A stretch of DNA of 64,000 nucleotides from Camellia lanceoleosa (taxonomy: Eukaryota > Streptophyta > Magnoliopsida > Ericales > Theaceae), in contig CM045762.1 of NCBI GenBank assembly GCA_025200525.1, forward strand, positions 22,293,374 through 22,357,373. The letters run 5' to 3'. The position numbers and the translations under genes are program-made. Positions 1 through 11,514 of the stretch are shown here, piece after piece. The notes beneath the pieces are model-generated. The model was not told the DNA's origin, made no database searches, and saw only the letters and a list, made by a program, of their open reading frames with translations. Position 1 is the first letter of the stretch; every line of letters begins with the position of its first letter.

Positions 1-720
1 AAAATTTTTTCAATCACCGCTTTGTCGCCAAAGCCTGCCGCTAAAGGGTCTTAGAGACTAAAAACAATTTCGTCATTGAAAATGATAAATTTGTGACGAA
101 TTTTTTTGTCTCCAATACACTATTGGGAGCATACTTGTAAGCAATTAGGGACAAAATATTTTGTCATTAAAGGAAGAAATTAGAGACAAAAGTATTTTGT
201 CATAAATATAAAAAATAGAGATTTAAATAATTTTGTCACGTTTAATATAAACGAAGACAAAAAATTTTGTCAAAGAAGCTACCAATAGAGACAAAAACAA
301 ATTCATCATTAAAATGATAAATTTGTGACTTAATTTTTGTCTCCAATACTCTTTTGGGAACATACTTATATAATCACGACAAAATATTTTGTCATTAAAG
401 GAAGAAATTAGAGACAAGTATTTTGTCATAAATATAAGAAATAGAGACAAAATAATTTTATCACGTTTAATATAAACGAAGAAAAATTTTTGTCAAAGAA
501 ACTACCAATAGAGACAAACAAATTCATCATTAAAAATGATGAAACAATGTCAAAAAAATTGTCACACATTGAGGGTAATAGTGACAAATGTGACAATATT
601 TTTGTCATGACAAATTCATTTAACGATTTAAATAAAGAATTCATGACAAAATTAATCATCCACCTAAGCCAAATAAGAGACAAAAAAACCTTCTTTAGGG
701 ATGGAAAATTTTGTCAATAA
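1..720. repeat. Tandem subterminal-type repeat array, CACTA-like
   Basis: About three copies of a 220-235 bp unit begin near 53, 289 and 508. Each unit is built of short inverted motifs of the kind GACAAAATTTTGTC and GAGACAAA...TTTGTCTC. The same style of motif fills 13400-15240, next to a CACTA terminus. Motif-dense direct and inverted subterminal repeats are typical of CACTA (En/Spm) elements, where they bind transposase. I read this as the subterminal part of such an element. Open frames here are by-products of the repeat. Whether this array belongs to the same element as 13400-15258 cannot be shown from the window. Confidence 0.6.
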
Positions 721-1640
721 TTCCATAATATTTTTTTCTACATTATATACCTATTTTATCAAAATCTGAATTTTAATTCAACAAATATAACCCTGTTCAT
801 GTTGAAACCTGTTGAATATGACAACTCCATTCACAACTTAACCTGTCATCAACACATTTACAAATTAACAAAATGAAAATATCCATTCATCATTACAAAT
901 AATTTCATCCTAATACAATAAAATAGTGCAACATCCACAAAATATCCAAAAGTTATAACTTGTACAATTCCACCAAACATCTAACAATAACTAGTGCAAG
1001 TCCACAAAGTATGTGTATCCTTATCAAACAAAATGAACATTCAAGCAAATTACATCATTGTTGCACGTCAAAATGCCACCCCAATCCAATGCAAAAAAAT
1101 AAATTAAAAGCTTTAGTAATTAATTAATTATACAAAAATTAAAAACATTAGTAACTCATCAATTTACAATTAGATCAATTATATAATTTATCCCTCTAAT
1201 GACTTTTTTTTCGAGATTATGAGAACAAAAATTAATTTTAAGGCTAATTCACAAATGGTGCATCCCATTAATGTGCGTAAGTTCATACAACTTATATTGG
1301 TCCCTCCTAAGGTATTTCTGGTTCTGTACAAATATGTGGTTGTGTGATAATTTAGCCTTCGACGGCCTTTTTGAAGCTTTAAGTATAGAGAAAAGAAATA
1401 TTTTTAGACTAATTCACAATTTATACATCTCGTACAATTGCATAAATTGGATGTTCTATGCATGTTTCATTACTTTCTAATTCTTCAAACATATATTCTT
1501 TTATAAAATTTGTTATATTAAAGTTAATATACTTTACCAAGAAGTATGTCCACTTGTGGATGAGTCCCTCCACTTCCAAAGTGTCCAAAGGAATTCTTTG
1601 ATCCTCAAAAGTTGACAACATCGCCCATTATCTCCCCTTG
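721..1640. other. AT-rich DNA without recognisable gene
   Basis: The stretch is AT-rich. The short open frames at 1271-1480 (+) and 1421-1621 (-) have no family signature that I recognise. No splice-linked exons or terminal repeats were seen. Confidence 0.6.
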
Positions 1641-1659
1641 CTTCTTCCTACTCTTTGGT

Positions 1660-2720
1660 CCTCAAAACTAATTTGTCTAGAATGAAATCCGACTCTAACT
1701 CCCAAACCGAGAACTCGATTCGAGTCCTGCCTTCTTCCACAAGTCTCTCGTGCCTAGGCGGTCGGTGTGCCAAGTTTCATGCTAATCCGACACCATTTAG
1801 TCATTTTGGAGTGTCAACACCTCAAATTCTAAGTTTCTAAAGAATTAATTTGCCTAGAGTGAAATATGGCTCTAACTCCCAAACCGAACCCGATTCGAGT
1901 CCCGTCTTCTCCCACAAGTCTCGTGCCTAGGCGGTCGTGTGTGCCAAGTTTCGTGCTAATCCGACACCATTTAGTCATTTTGGAGCGCCAACATCTCAAA
2001 TTCTAAGTTTCTAAAGAATTAATTTGCCTAGAGTGAAATATGGCTCTAACTCCCAAACCGGGGAACCCGATTCGAGTCTCGTCTTCTCCCACAAGTCTCG
2101 TGCCTAGGCGGTCGTGTGCCAAGTTTCAGGCTAATCCGACACCATTTGGTCATTTTGGCGCCAACACCTCAAATTCTAAGTTTCTAAAGAATTAATTTGC
2201 CTAGAGTAAAATCTGCTCTAACTCCCAAACCGAGAACCCGATTCAAGTTTCGTCTTCTCCCACAAGTCTCCCGTGCCTAGGCGGTCGTGGTGCTGTGTTT
2301 CGTGTCAATCGGACGCCATTTGGTGATTTTGGAACGTCAACACCTCGAATTCTAAGTTTCTTAAGAAATTAGTTTGCCTAGCGTGAAATCCAACTCTAAC
2401 TCCCAAACTAGGAACCTGATTCAAGTCCCAACTTCTCCCACAAGTCTTTCGTGCTTAGGCGGTCGTGTGTGCCAAGTTTCGTGCTACTCCGACGTCGTTT
2501 GGTGATTTTGGGGCGTCAACACCTCGAATTCTAAGTTTTTTAAAGAACTAGTTTGCCTAGCTTGAAATCCGGCTCTAACTCCCAAACCGGAAACCCAATT
2601 CGAGTCCCATCTTCTCCCACAAGTCTCTCGTGCCTAGACGATCGTGTGTGCCAAGTTTCGTGCAACTCCAACGCCGTTTGGTGATTTTTGGGCTAACACC
2701 TTGAATTCTAAGTTTCTAGG
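1660..2720. repeat. Six-copy tandem repeat, unit about 175 bp
   Basis: Six successive copies start near 1670, 1849, 2027, 2197, 2372 and 2551. Every copy contains, in order, TTTGCCTAGAGTGAAAT, a CTCTAACTCCCAAACCG block, a CTTCTCCCACAAGTCTC block, GTGCCTAGGCGGTCG, GCCAAGTTTCGTGC and TTCTAAGTTTCT. Copies differ by substitutions and small indels. The unit is near nucleosome length and richer in GC than its surroundings. I see no reading frame conserved between copies, so it looks like a minisatellite or small satellite block rather than a gene. Confidence 0.85.
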
Positions 2721-2725
2721 GATGA

Positions 2726-3640
2726 TTGATCAACTCTCCTCTCAATCCACACTTGTTAAGCCATATTTTACCAGGTAGCAAGCTTCATTTCAGAAGAAAC
2801 AGAGGGCCATTTCGTAACCTTATCCAACAAAAAAAGTATTCTTTGATTTTCTATATAACTTCTAAAAACAGCTTTTTCCAAATATTAGAAGTGAAATCAT
2901 ACATTCTAGGAATAGCAATGACAAGAATTCAAACAAGATATCATTGTAATTTAATCAAACATTCCATTTTAGTCTCAAAATTGGTCCCATATATGAAAGT
3001 TATTACAACTAAAAACTTGAGAAAGGTTCTTTATGAAAACAAATACAATCCAAATAGAAAGCTAGTAAAATCAAAATCTAAAATGCTAGTGTTCACCATC
3101 GCACAAGGTACCTGGCCGAGTTCCATTTTGTTACCATGGAGATATATGTTCCTCAAATCCAAGCTTGCACCGATCAATACACATTATGAAGAGCAATAGA
3201 TCGTAACACCGTTATTCCTTTTCCATTACCCGCCCTTCGAGACAATCAGCCAACTACCATCATCAAGTATTCAAGAGTACAAGAATTATTAATAGAAGAA
3301 TACGGCAATCCTAGTATCCATTAGAATGGTCCCACAAACCATAGTTTTCTATGTTCCTTGAAATTTTGACAACACCAATGTCATCCCATGTTCCTAATTC
3401 CAAGATTCCAACATTTCAATCAAGCACTACACATGTAGGAATGAAACTAATTCAATTTTCCACGCTTCTCTAGGTGACATGGATATTTTGATTTAATAAA
3501 ATATTCACATGCATTAGTTTAAAACAAAGGACAAGTCTTAGGCAACCACATACCATGAACCAAGGTCGATCCAAAGGTCATTGGGCATCTCAAACCGAAG
3601 CTTCATATACCGCGATTGCTTCTTGTAATTGAGTACTTTG
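2726..3640 (+). other. Unrecognised stretch with a 157-codon open frame
   Basis: An open frame runs from 2726 to 3199 on the + strand. Its product is basic and lysine-rich, with no motif that I recognise. It begins right after the tandem repeat block. From 3200 to 3640 only short frames occur. It could be a decayed exon group belonging to the subtilase-like piece that follows, but no subtilase motif is visible here. Confidence 0.3.
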
Positions 3641-3641
3641 G

Positions 3642-3959
3642 ATGAGTAAACATAAAGACCTACACCAAGACAAAACAAGATGTAATTTTCAGAACCAATA
3701 TTTTAAGTTCACAAACCACAAATCAAAAATCCCTATGAAATTGTTATCAAAGGAAAACTCACAGTTGGGAGAGGGTGAACTTCACATCATGTCGTGGACT
3801 TCCATGGCTTGTCCACATGTCGGTGGAATTGTCGCTCGATCCACTCAAATTTCATCCAACATCGACTACACTATTAATGCAATCATGACAAAGAAGGGAA
3901 ATCATGCATCATTCAAGAAGGCCAATAATGGATGGAGACAAACCCAGAGGAGTTTTTGA
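3642..3959 (+). pseudogene. Subtilase-like (S8) gene fragment
   Basis: Near the middle of this 105-codon frame is the string SWTSMACPHVGGIVA (about 3800-3845). It closely matches the catalytic-serine block of plant subtilisin-like proteases, whose usual form is GTSMxCPHxxG; here the first Gly is Trp. About 15 residues later is AIMTK, matching the family's AIMTTA block at the right distance. No Asp or His catalytic blocks, PA domain or signal peptide were found nearby, so only the Ser-region exon is represented, and it is degenerate. It lies in CACTA-type DNA that also holds other host-gene fragments, so capture by a transposon is the likely origin. A chance match cannot be excluded, but the two linked blocks make it unlikely. 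Confidence 0.5.
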
Positions 3960-3969
3960 CAGCCCATTA

Positions 3970-5740
3970 AAAATTATCCCACCCAATGTTTAACCAAGAC
4001 CATTTTATCTCTCATGTGCAAGATTATTTTGTCGCGAGGACGGAAAATTTATTGGTATTGGGGCAATAAGAATGCGCTTCCCTCCTTGTGCTAAACACCT
4101 ACACAAAATATTAGACACATAATCACATTGGTATTGAGACACCCTTGATCGAATGCTCCAAAAGCACCATGCATACCCTTTATGCATATGCATGTTACTT
4201 GCTTTCTAGGTAAATGATGAATATGATTTAAAAAAAGAGGAAATTCCCAATAAGTTACTTTTTCCATAAAAGTACTAATGGATCCTACTAACATATGATT
4301 CAACCCTATCAACACGGTTGTTAATATGAGTTAGTGGTTTACTTTAATGGGAAAAGTAGGACTTTTTGACAGTTTCCATTAAAAAAATGGAAGCCAGTAC
4401 AATGTATTTTAAACACTGTTAGTTGTTTTTGTAAATTTCTTCATCAGGACTATATTGTACAAAAAGAGGTTGCAAATTAAGAAGGTGCAACTGCCACACA
4501 AATGTAACGTAACTCATCAGACTTTATAGAGCACATATTTTTGGAAGAGTGTCTAAACAACCCTTGGGTTGATCTAGAGAAAGCATTGAAAGAAAGAAGA
4601 CAATATGTACTAGTTCAATGATTAAGTTATCAAGTCAAAAGGATTTACTAAAAAAGTATTGAGCCAAAAGAAATTGCTAGATTAATACCCTAAATCAAAT
4701 AAATAGCCAAACCCAAACCCAACGAAGCTTTGTGTACCAATCAAGTGGGATCAACTAACCCTCAATTAAATAAATAAATAAAAAGACAACATGCCAAATT
4801 GAAGTGCCATGTGTGGTTAATTTTGACGGCAAACATCATTTTTGCCGTTTGGTATTAACCCCAAGGGGTGTTCATTGTGCCAAATCGAACTTCAAGGGGA
4901 CTCTATTTTTTGACCTAACCACAGAGGGGTAGAGTGTAATTTACCCAAAGATAAATAATTCCATTTCATTATCACTGGTTTGATCCAATTCCAAATATTA
5001 CGAATCTGAATCACAAGCAAAATCAAATATGCAATACATAAGAAGGCACCTGCTATTGAGATCGTTATATTTGACATATTATTCATCCACTTATCTCACC
5101 AGAGAATAGGAGCTAGAAATTCTTGAATTTCAACAAAACAGAAGCTAAAATTGTTATCATAACAAAAAAACACAAGGGTCGCTTGAGTGACAAACTCACT
5201 TGAAAACCTCTGGCAAGGTGGCCTTAGTTCTAAAGTTGTCAAGATCACGACCCAAACAAAGGTTACAAAGATAAAGAGCATATTCGGGGACCTAAAACGA
5301 TTAGTTCAATGAAAACTTTGTGGTTATCATTATTGCAAATTGTTACGCTTCTTTCTTGTTCAAAAACTTACAGCTTATTTGGTACAAAACTATCACGATG
5401 AAAGTAACATATAGAAAATTCTTTCATGGAGTGGGCTTAAATCAAAGCAAAGAACAACAAATTCTTCGCAAAAGAGAGATTAAAAAAAAGTATTGAAAAT
5501 GAGTACATAAGAAATTCTGAACTCTCCCCAAAAAAATTTTTGAAAATTTATCTCCCAAAACGAAACCAAACCAAAAAAACCACTCATTTCTTATAAAAGC
5601 TGCTCAAAAAAAATATTATACAAATAGTGACCAAATTGAACTATAGCAAGAATTTACCTAGCAAGAAATTTATTATTTAATTGGTTGGTTTTTATTTTAT
5701 ATCTATTTACTTATTTTATATATATATATATATATATTGA
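3970..5740. other. Non-coding or unrecognised DNA
   Basis: Several 60-75 codon open frames occur on the - strand (for example 4005-4193, 4091-4315, 4892-5086 and 5096-5281). The pair at 4892-5281 would encode hydrophobic segments that could span a membrane, but I cannot match them to a family. The 3' exons of the oxidoreductase described next would be expected here and were not found. A TA microsatellite lies at about 5718-5739. Confidence 0.5.
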
Positions 5741-5752
5741 GGGATAACTCAC

Positions 5753-7020
5753 TTTGCCATCATAAATTTCATCCTTGTGATTAACATCAACACCTCCAGA
5801 GGCCATCACACGCATGTGATTTGCACTAGCAAACAAATTTCTTAGCAGAACAAAAAGTGGCAAGATTTCTCTACCAGAGTTCCTCCAGAGTTACAATTGA
5901 ACCGATTCCAATTGTTCACCTATATACAACATGCAGAGTCAATAACAAAACTACCACAATGCAAAATGAAACCAAGTAGCAATATAGCACAAGAAGTTAC
6001 CTTAACCAAAAAGGAAATCGGTTCTTGATGGCCACCATTTTGATATGTCCTAGTGTTCCATCCTTAACTATTTCTATAAGTTTAGCAACAGTGGCAAGTA
6101 TCTATACTCCAAATTCAACTTGCACCAAAGATCTCTGGTCTCTTTTAGCAAATTTCTACTACCTAAACCCAAAATCCTAAAACCATCACATATATTGATC
6201 ATTGATCATATAACTTCAAAGAGAGAAAATAACTAAATAAAATCGAGCATTTGTTTGAAAAGATGTGACACGTAAATCCGCACCAAGCTACTTCAATCTT
6301 CCGGTCGTACATGCAAAGAGAGACAAATGGAGAATCAAGCACTCGTTAGAGAAGTCATGACACAAAATCCAGAGTAATCGTAATTCATCTCCCTATGGAT
6401 TAGTTGACATTTTTCACTTAATTTTATGAACGTAAGCACTTATTTTCATGTTTGCCATTCCTTACCTTAATTTTGAATGTATTCACCATGCCTTGCTCAT
6501 TTGTCAAATACATAATCGAAGATTAAACTTTCATAAATATGAAAATGGTTTTAAAACCTAATGTAATCCTCAAGTCTGCTACATTAAAACAAAATAACAA
6601 TTCTTCTTTGATCGATAATAATAAGCATAACAATTTCCATTCAAAACCTTAAATTTTCCAAATTTTAGAGAAAACATCCCAAAACAACATTCGGCTCTAA
6701 AATTATTATATTACATTAATATCTTTAAGCATCATCTAATAATTCAGAAATTGTTTGTCCACTTGTCAAATACTTCTCAAGTTCGTTTAATCAATACATT
6801 GCATAAACACATTAATGCAAATAAGTAGTCATTTATTATGATATCGACCTTCTTGCGATCCATGACCGTAGTGCAAAGAGGCTTCTCCACTAGAACACGA
6901 TGGGGTTTCGGTAGTTAATGATGTCCATTTGGATTTGGTTATCAGTCATGTTTGGAGTTGAAACAACCACCACATCACAGAGCCCACTTTCCAAAGAGCT
7001 CCTGTCCCGAGAAAACCTTT
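5753..7020 (-). pseudogene. Gfo/Idh/MocA oxidoreductase fragment with introns
   Basis: Three exon-like blocks on the - strand match a plant NAD(P)-binding Gfo/Idh/MocA oxidoreductase in order. The 5' block (about 7020-6845) reads like VFSGQELF, DVVVVSTPNMT, MDII and VLVEKPLCTT, but needs frame changes. The middle block (about 6155-6001) contains VAKLIEIVKDGTLGHIKMVAI after an in-frame stop, and ends at a GT donor. The third block (5919-5753) starts after an AG acceptor with VNNWNRF, continues GGTLVEKSCHF and VMASGGVDVNHKDEIYDGK, and ends at a GTGAGT donor. The N-terminal Rossmann GxGxxG segment and all C-terminal exons are missing. Frameshifts and stops make it non-functional. Intron retention indicates capture of genomic DNA rather than a retrocopy. 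The family identification rests on remembered plant homologues. Confidence 0.8.
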
Positions 7021-7391
7021 GCAAAGACAAACAAATTCATAAAAACTTCGGCCTTGTTTGGTTTGTACCAATTAGTTCAGTTTTAGGAGAATTTGATCAA
7101 ATGATCAAAAATCTAAAATAAATAACAAATAAATGTAGTTGTTTTTTTGCTAGCATGACCAATTCAAAAGTCCAAATCTTAGATTTAATTTAACATAGCA
7201 AAAAATATGATCAAATTTTCAGCACGTATTAATTCAACTAAACATTTCAAATACATATATATATATACAAGTTTTCTTCCAATTGAGTATCAGTTGATCT
7301 ACAATATCTTCAAATGTGTTTTGGCTACCTTAACCTCAATGCAAACGCCAAACTTAAAACTTCACAAAATCAAAATTGAAAATCAATGTAC

Positions 7392-7483
7392 CTTCTTCGT
7401 GTGCATCATCAAGCCATTGCAAGTGTAGATCCCAACATCTTGAAGCTTCTTCACATCTGCAGCATTGATTCCATGAGCAATCA
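7392..7483 (-). pseudogene. DMC1: Single captured exon of meiotic recombinase DMC1
   Basis: One 92-bp exon on the - strand, with an AG acceptor at its 5' end (7484-7485) and a GTACAT donor directly after it (7391 and below). It encodes [20 protein letters not shown] followed by [10 protein letters not shown], which is the N-terminal helix-hairpin-helix region of plant DMC1, the meiosis-specific RecA/RAD51-family strand-exchange protein. No stop or frameshift is seen within the exon. Neither the preceding exon nor the following one (GIKGLSEAKVDK region) is found in the flanks, and there is no Walker A or B ATPase core. It is therefore an isolated exon, not a gene. It sits just upstream of the oxidoreductase fragment in the same orientation, within CACTA-type DNA. 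Confidence 0.85.
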
Positions 7484-7979
7484 CTGCAAAATCACATGGA
7501 TACAAACAAAAAGAAATTATAAATTAAACTTCGATTAAGTTAAAACAGAGCACACGCCAATCCAATTTCTATACATGTAGAACCACAGAAATCCATCACC
7601 GATCATGACTATCGAACTTACAGTAAAGATATATAGATGAAAATTAAAAGCAGATCAGAAAAATATGTGAATCTCGGTATAAATCAAAGTTACTCAGCAA
7701 TGAACGAACACAGATATATATATATATATATACATATGAAAAAATAGCAAAAGGATTGATTCGAACCAAAGCTTCGTAGCTGAGAGAGAGTTAGATCAAT
7801 CATGAGTTCAAATCACTCCAAAATCTATACACAGGTATTTGAAATAGAAATAAATAAGAGAAGAATAGAATTAAATCAAAGCGATTCAATCAAATAGCAA
7901 GAGTTTAAACTCATTTAAATTGATTTCACACATAGGGCCAGAGTATAATACCATGAGATTACAGCTAAACACACACAGA

Positions 7980-8221
7980 TTTTCACACACACACACACAC
8001 AGAGACTAGGCGAGTGGACGGTAATCAGCGTGAGTCATATCACGATCGACACAGAGCATCGCATAGAGAGCGTAAACTATTCCAGGAATGTAACCTAAGA
8101 TCGTCAATACCAAGCATATGAAGAACTCTACCTGCAATCCACAATATATATACATATATAAATATACAAATATGTATGTATATATAGAGGGAGAAAGGAG
8201 AGAGAGAGAGAGAGAGAGAGA
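7980..8221. repeat. Simple repeats (CA)n and (GA)n
   Basis: A short CA run lies at about 7986-8001 and a GA run at about 8198-8220. A TA run also occurs at about 7712-7732. They flank the PMP3-like exon and lie in its putative intron and trailer. Confidence 0.9.
8006..8131 (-). pseudogene. Last exon of a PMP3/RCI2-type membrane peptide
   Basis: A 126-bp exon on the - strand follows a TGCAG acceptor and ends at a TAG stop (8006-8008). It encodes VEFFICLVLTILGYIPGIVY, then ALYAMLCVDRDMTHADYRPLA. This is the second transmembrane half of the PMP3/RCI2/LTI6 family: small plasma-membrane proteolipids of about 55-75 residues linked to cold and salt responses. The charged tail after the membrane segment is like that of the longer plant members. 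A possible degenerate first exon lies at about 8235-8330 (a RHGRNS stretch resembling the family's RHGCxx), but the splice frame does not join cleanly. The exon itself is intact; the gene as a whole looks partial. It lies about 390 bp inside the CACTA terminus at 8517. Confidence 0.8.
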
Positions 8222-8444
8222 TTCATACCACTAGAGTTACGACCATGGCGAGCAAAGAGAGCGAGAGAGACAAAGAGTGCGAGAGAGCTACAGAGACCTC
8301 TCTGTTCATCAATGTCGTGAAAATGACGGTGGAAGGGGCTTAGGGCATAGGTGAGTGTAACGAAAGGGCAAAATAAATTGGGGTCAGTGAAGGGAATAAA
8401 AAATACGGGTAAAATATGCCTTTTGGCACAGATCATTTCCAAAA

Positions 8445-8517
8445 ATGTTTTTTTTTTGCGACGGTTAAATAGTGGGTCGCAAAAAACTAGACGCAAAAAG
8501 TCACTTTTTTAGTAGTG
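8445..8517. mobile_element. CACTA transposon terminus (right end)
   Basis: Read on the - strand from 8517, the sequence begins CACTACTAAAAAAGTGAC and continues with a GC-containing GTC and GCGAC inverted-motif segment. This is the standard form of a CACTA-superfamily terminal inverted repeat (5'-CACTA) with subterminal motifs. The matching left terminus was not found between 1 and 8444, so the element either extends beyond the window or has lost that end. The captured gene fragments at about 3780-8131 would lie inside it. Confidence 0.7.
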
Positions 8518-10240
8518 TCCCTAGATTTGAATGCCACCGCAAGTATCACAATGCCAAATCGAGAATCATATAGTGAATGAAATCCTAAGTTTGGAAATCA
8601 TGAATCGAATCGAATCAAATCAAGAATCGTAAACAAAATTAATCGAATAGTGGAAAACCTATATTTCTGAAAGAGAAATAAATAAACAAAAGAACCAAGT
8701 TTGTATATCATGAGAGATAAATAAATAAAAACCTCAACCCTACAGCAATCCAACCAAAATTTGAGGTAAAAAACCAAGTTCAGTTAAAAAAAACACTACT
8801 ACAGAATAAAATGTTTTATGCACATAATTCTCGAGTTAGGTGTAAATGGCAAGATTAATACATGAATAAATTTTTGTTAAACTATACTATCAAAAGGACA
8901 TCCATAAAGCTAGATCTAGAAGGAGGAGGAATAAAATTTAGAGAAAGAATCTTTCCTTTTCTTACAAATTTTTTCCAATACGAACCCTCATGAAATAATG
9001 GTGGTTTTTATGTACCAAATTTATACTCGTAAACTCAAAACCAACATTGACTAAATAGATATCTTGAAGAAACTAAGACACACGCAGCTTATTTACCTCA
9101 GAACAAACGAGAGGGCAATAGAAAATCCATAACCAAAGAATCTCCTTGGTAAGCCCTTTTTTTTTATTGACTAAATATATATCTTGACTAAATAGATATC
9201 TTGCATTAGCCTCCTTAATGATTAAGCCCTTTTTTTTTATTAGTAATTCATTAGTCATATGAATAAAAAATGGAGAAAAAATAAAGCATACTTTTACATC
9301 AATTGAGGACACATGAAACACCACTTTAAATTAATGAGTTCTTGCATATTTATGCCACAAAACAACAGTTCATCGGGAAAAAAAAAGAAAAGTGAAGGAT
9401 TTTTCAAGATTTAAAGTGCATGCCTTGGGCATATATCAATAGGCTGATTAGAGAAGGGTTATTGAGGGCCTTGGGAAAATAAAAAATTCAAAACTCTATG
9501 CAGGCCTCCAACCTCCGATGCATATCTCATTCTTAGTTCCATCTTCCAATGATTTTCCATCTTATTTTCATGTTAGTTCCAGATAATTCAATTTTTGCCA
9601 CATGGAATAAAATCTTTCCTTCTCCATTTGACCAAAAAAGACTTTTTTGCAACTAAAATGAGGAAATCTCATTACCTTACAACATGACGGAAGTTGATGC
9701 AAGCAAACAACATTTTTAACAATTTAATTTTAGAACAAATCAAGATCCTCCACTAGTTAGATCCAAGCAAACATGTTTTTAAGGGTGAAACTTCATTAGC
9801 AAGAACCTCTGAGTTTACACTAATCCTCTGTTTGGTTGCCAAGAAACCTAAACCTAATTTGCAAGCAAATGATAGCCCGAGACCTAATTTTCAACTTTTT
9901 TCCCAAAACCAAGATACCCAAAGTATTTAAGTTTTCACTTCTATTTTGCTTTATTTTCCTCCAGTTTTCAGGTACACAAAATGAATAATTGCAATAAGCT
10001 TTTTAACAATCAAACTAGTGTTATTGAATCTTTTACTTTTTATTTGAATCCCAATTGACATTTCAGCTTTTAATTCAAATCTCATTGGCAATTCCTCAAA
10101 AACAAACAAGAATTCATCAACTTAGGCAAATGTATAAACTTCACCATATAAATGAAGGTACATGAGCTATGCATACAAACATGCGTAACATACATTGCTA
10201 ATACGTAATTTTAAAACCTTAAACTAGAAATGAAATTAGA
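8518..10240. other. AT-rich intergenic-like DNA
   Basis: I recognise no gene. At 8794 a CACTACTACAGAA string looks like another CACTA terminus pointing right, without an identified partner. Around 9046-9240 a short block with TTGACTAAATAGATATCTTG and a poly-T run preceded by AAGCCC is partly duplicated. Confidence 0.55.
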
Positions 10241-10249
10241 GAAAGAAGT

Positions 10250-10400
10250 ATGACCACCGGTGACTTCAGAGGTGACCCAAATGATTATCATCATCAACAT
10301 CCACAAGGAGATGAGTATCATCATCAACCTCAACAACAACAAGAAGTAGAGTATCATCATCATCAACATGAACAACAAAATGTATATATACAAATATATA
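10250..10400 (+). repeat. ATC/CAA trinucleotide-rich low-complexity stretch
   Basis: The + strand holds repeated ATCATC and CAACAA triplets. Translated, they give a His/Gln-rich frame starting at an ATG (10250). It runs into a TA microsatellite at about 10383-10412. A real exon start is possible, since plant proteins with His/Gln-rich N-termini exist, but nothing downstream supports it. Confidence 0.6.
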
Positions 10401-11140
10401 TATATATATATATTACCGAGAAGATCAGTAGCGATGGAGAAGATCTCGAGAAGATCTCGTGAAGATCGGCGATGTATATACATCTTCTCCGTCATGACTT
10501 AGATCCGGGAAGATCGCGAGGTAGACAGATTTGGAGGAGAGGTGGTCAGAGTGACGAGGTGGACAAGGTGGAGAGTCGACTACGGAGGTGAACGGCGGTG
10601 GTGGTGGATCCGAGAGAGAGAGAGGTCAAGGAGTGAGTGAGTGAGGTAGAGAGAGACGAGAGACACGGCTCTGAGAGAGAGGAGTGAAAGTGATTCAGGT
10701 TTGGTTTATAAATTTTATATAAATTTTATTGATTTTTAGTTGTTAAGGTTGAAAATTTATTTGTTTTATTTTTATTTTAATGAAAAAAATTATTATTTTT
10801 TTATTTGGTAGAAGTAGAGGTAATTTTGGGGATTTTTGAAATTGGGAATTTTTTTTTAAGGAATTGGGGATTGATGATTTGAGATCATGAGAAACAAAAG
10901 GGGAAAAGAAATGGGGAATTAATAAAATAAATTTATTTTTTGTAGTTAATGAATTTTTTTATTTTCTATTTTTTAATTACTAAGGTTGAAAATTTATTTG
11001 TTTTATTTTTATTTTAAAGAAAAAATTTATTTATTTTTATTTTGAAGAAGTAGGGTAATATTTTAATAAAAATATTTTTCTCATGCTCATTTTTTTTTTG
11101 GTTACTAAAACCGTAAACTAATTTTTTGTAGTAGAGAAAA
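10401..11140. other. Low-complexity AT-rich DNA without recognisable gene
   Basis: A G-rich stretch at about 10430-10690 with AGATC and GAGA motifs is followed by T-rich DNA that includes two similar segments (about 10740-10800 and 10982-11045) with GAAAATTTATTTGTTTTATTTT. I see no coding signal. Confidence 0.6.
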
Positions 11141-11149
11141 GGAGCAATG

Positions 11150-11316
11150 ATGAAGGTGGTGGATAAGAGGTGATGGTCGTAGTGGTGGTGGTGGTGGTGG
11201 TGGTGGCAGTGGCAAAGGAGATTAGTGGTGAAGTTATGGTAGTGGTAGAGAAGATGGAGTGGCGATGGTGGATGAGAGGTAATGGTAGTAGTAGTGATGG
11301 TAGTGGTGGTGGTCAT
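11150..11316. repeat. GGT-rich trinucleotide repeat
   Basis: The stretch is dominated by GGTGGT and GTAGTGATGGT triplets on the + strand. The complementary frame gives a Thr/His-rich open frame (11014-11316, -), which I regard as an artefact of the triplet repeat. Confidence 0.85.
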
Positions 11317-11514
11317 AGTTCCACCAATTGATTTAAGTATGGTGTTTGTTTTGAGTTTTCAAATCATAATTCTACTTCCATTTTTCAAAACTCAACTCAA
11401 AATATAATCATTACTTTTCGAAACTCATAACCAAACACATAATTCAAAACTCTTTTCAAAACTTAATTCAAATCAATTTTTTAAATATTTAAATATTTTA
11501 AAAATATTTTAATT

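Noticed and set aside
7392..7483. A functional DMC1 gene
   Set aside because: Only one exon is present; neighbouring exons and the ATPase core are missing on both sides.
10250..10462. His/Gln-rich protein start (70 codons)
   Set aside because: Low-complexity ATC/CAA triplets running into a TA microsatellite; no downstream exon or domain.
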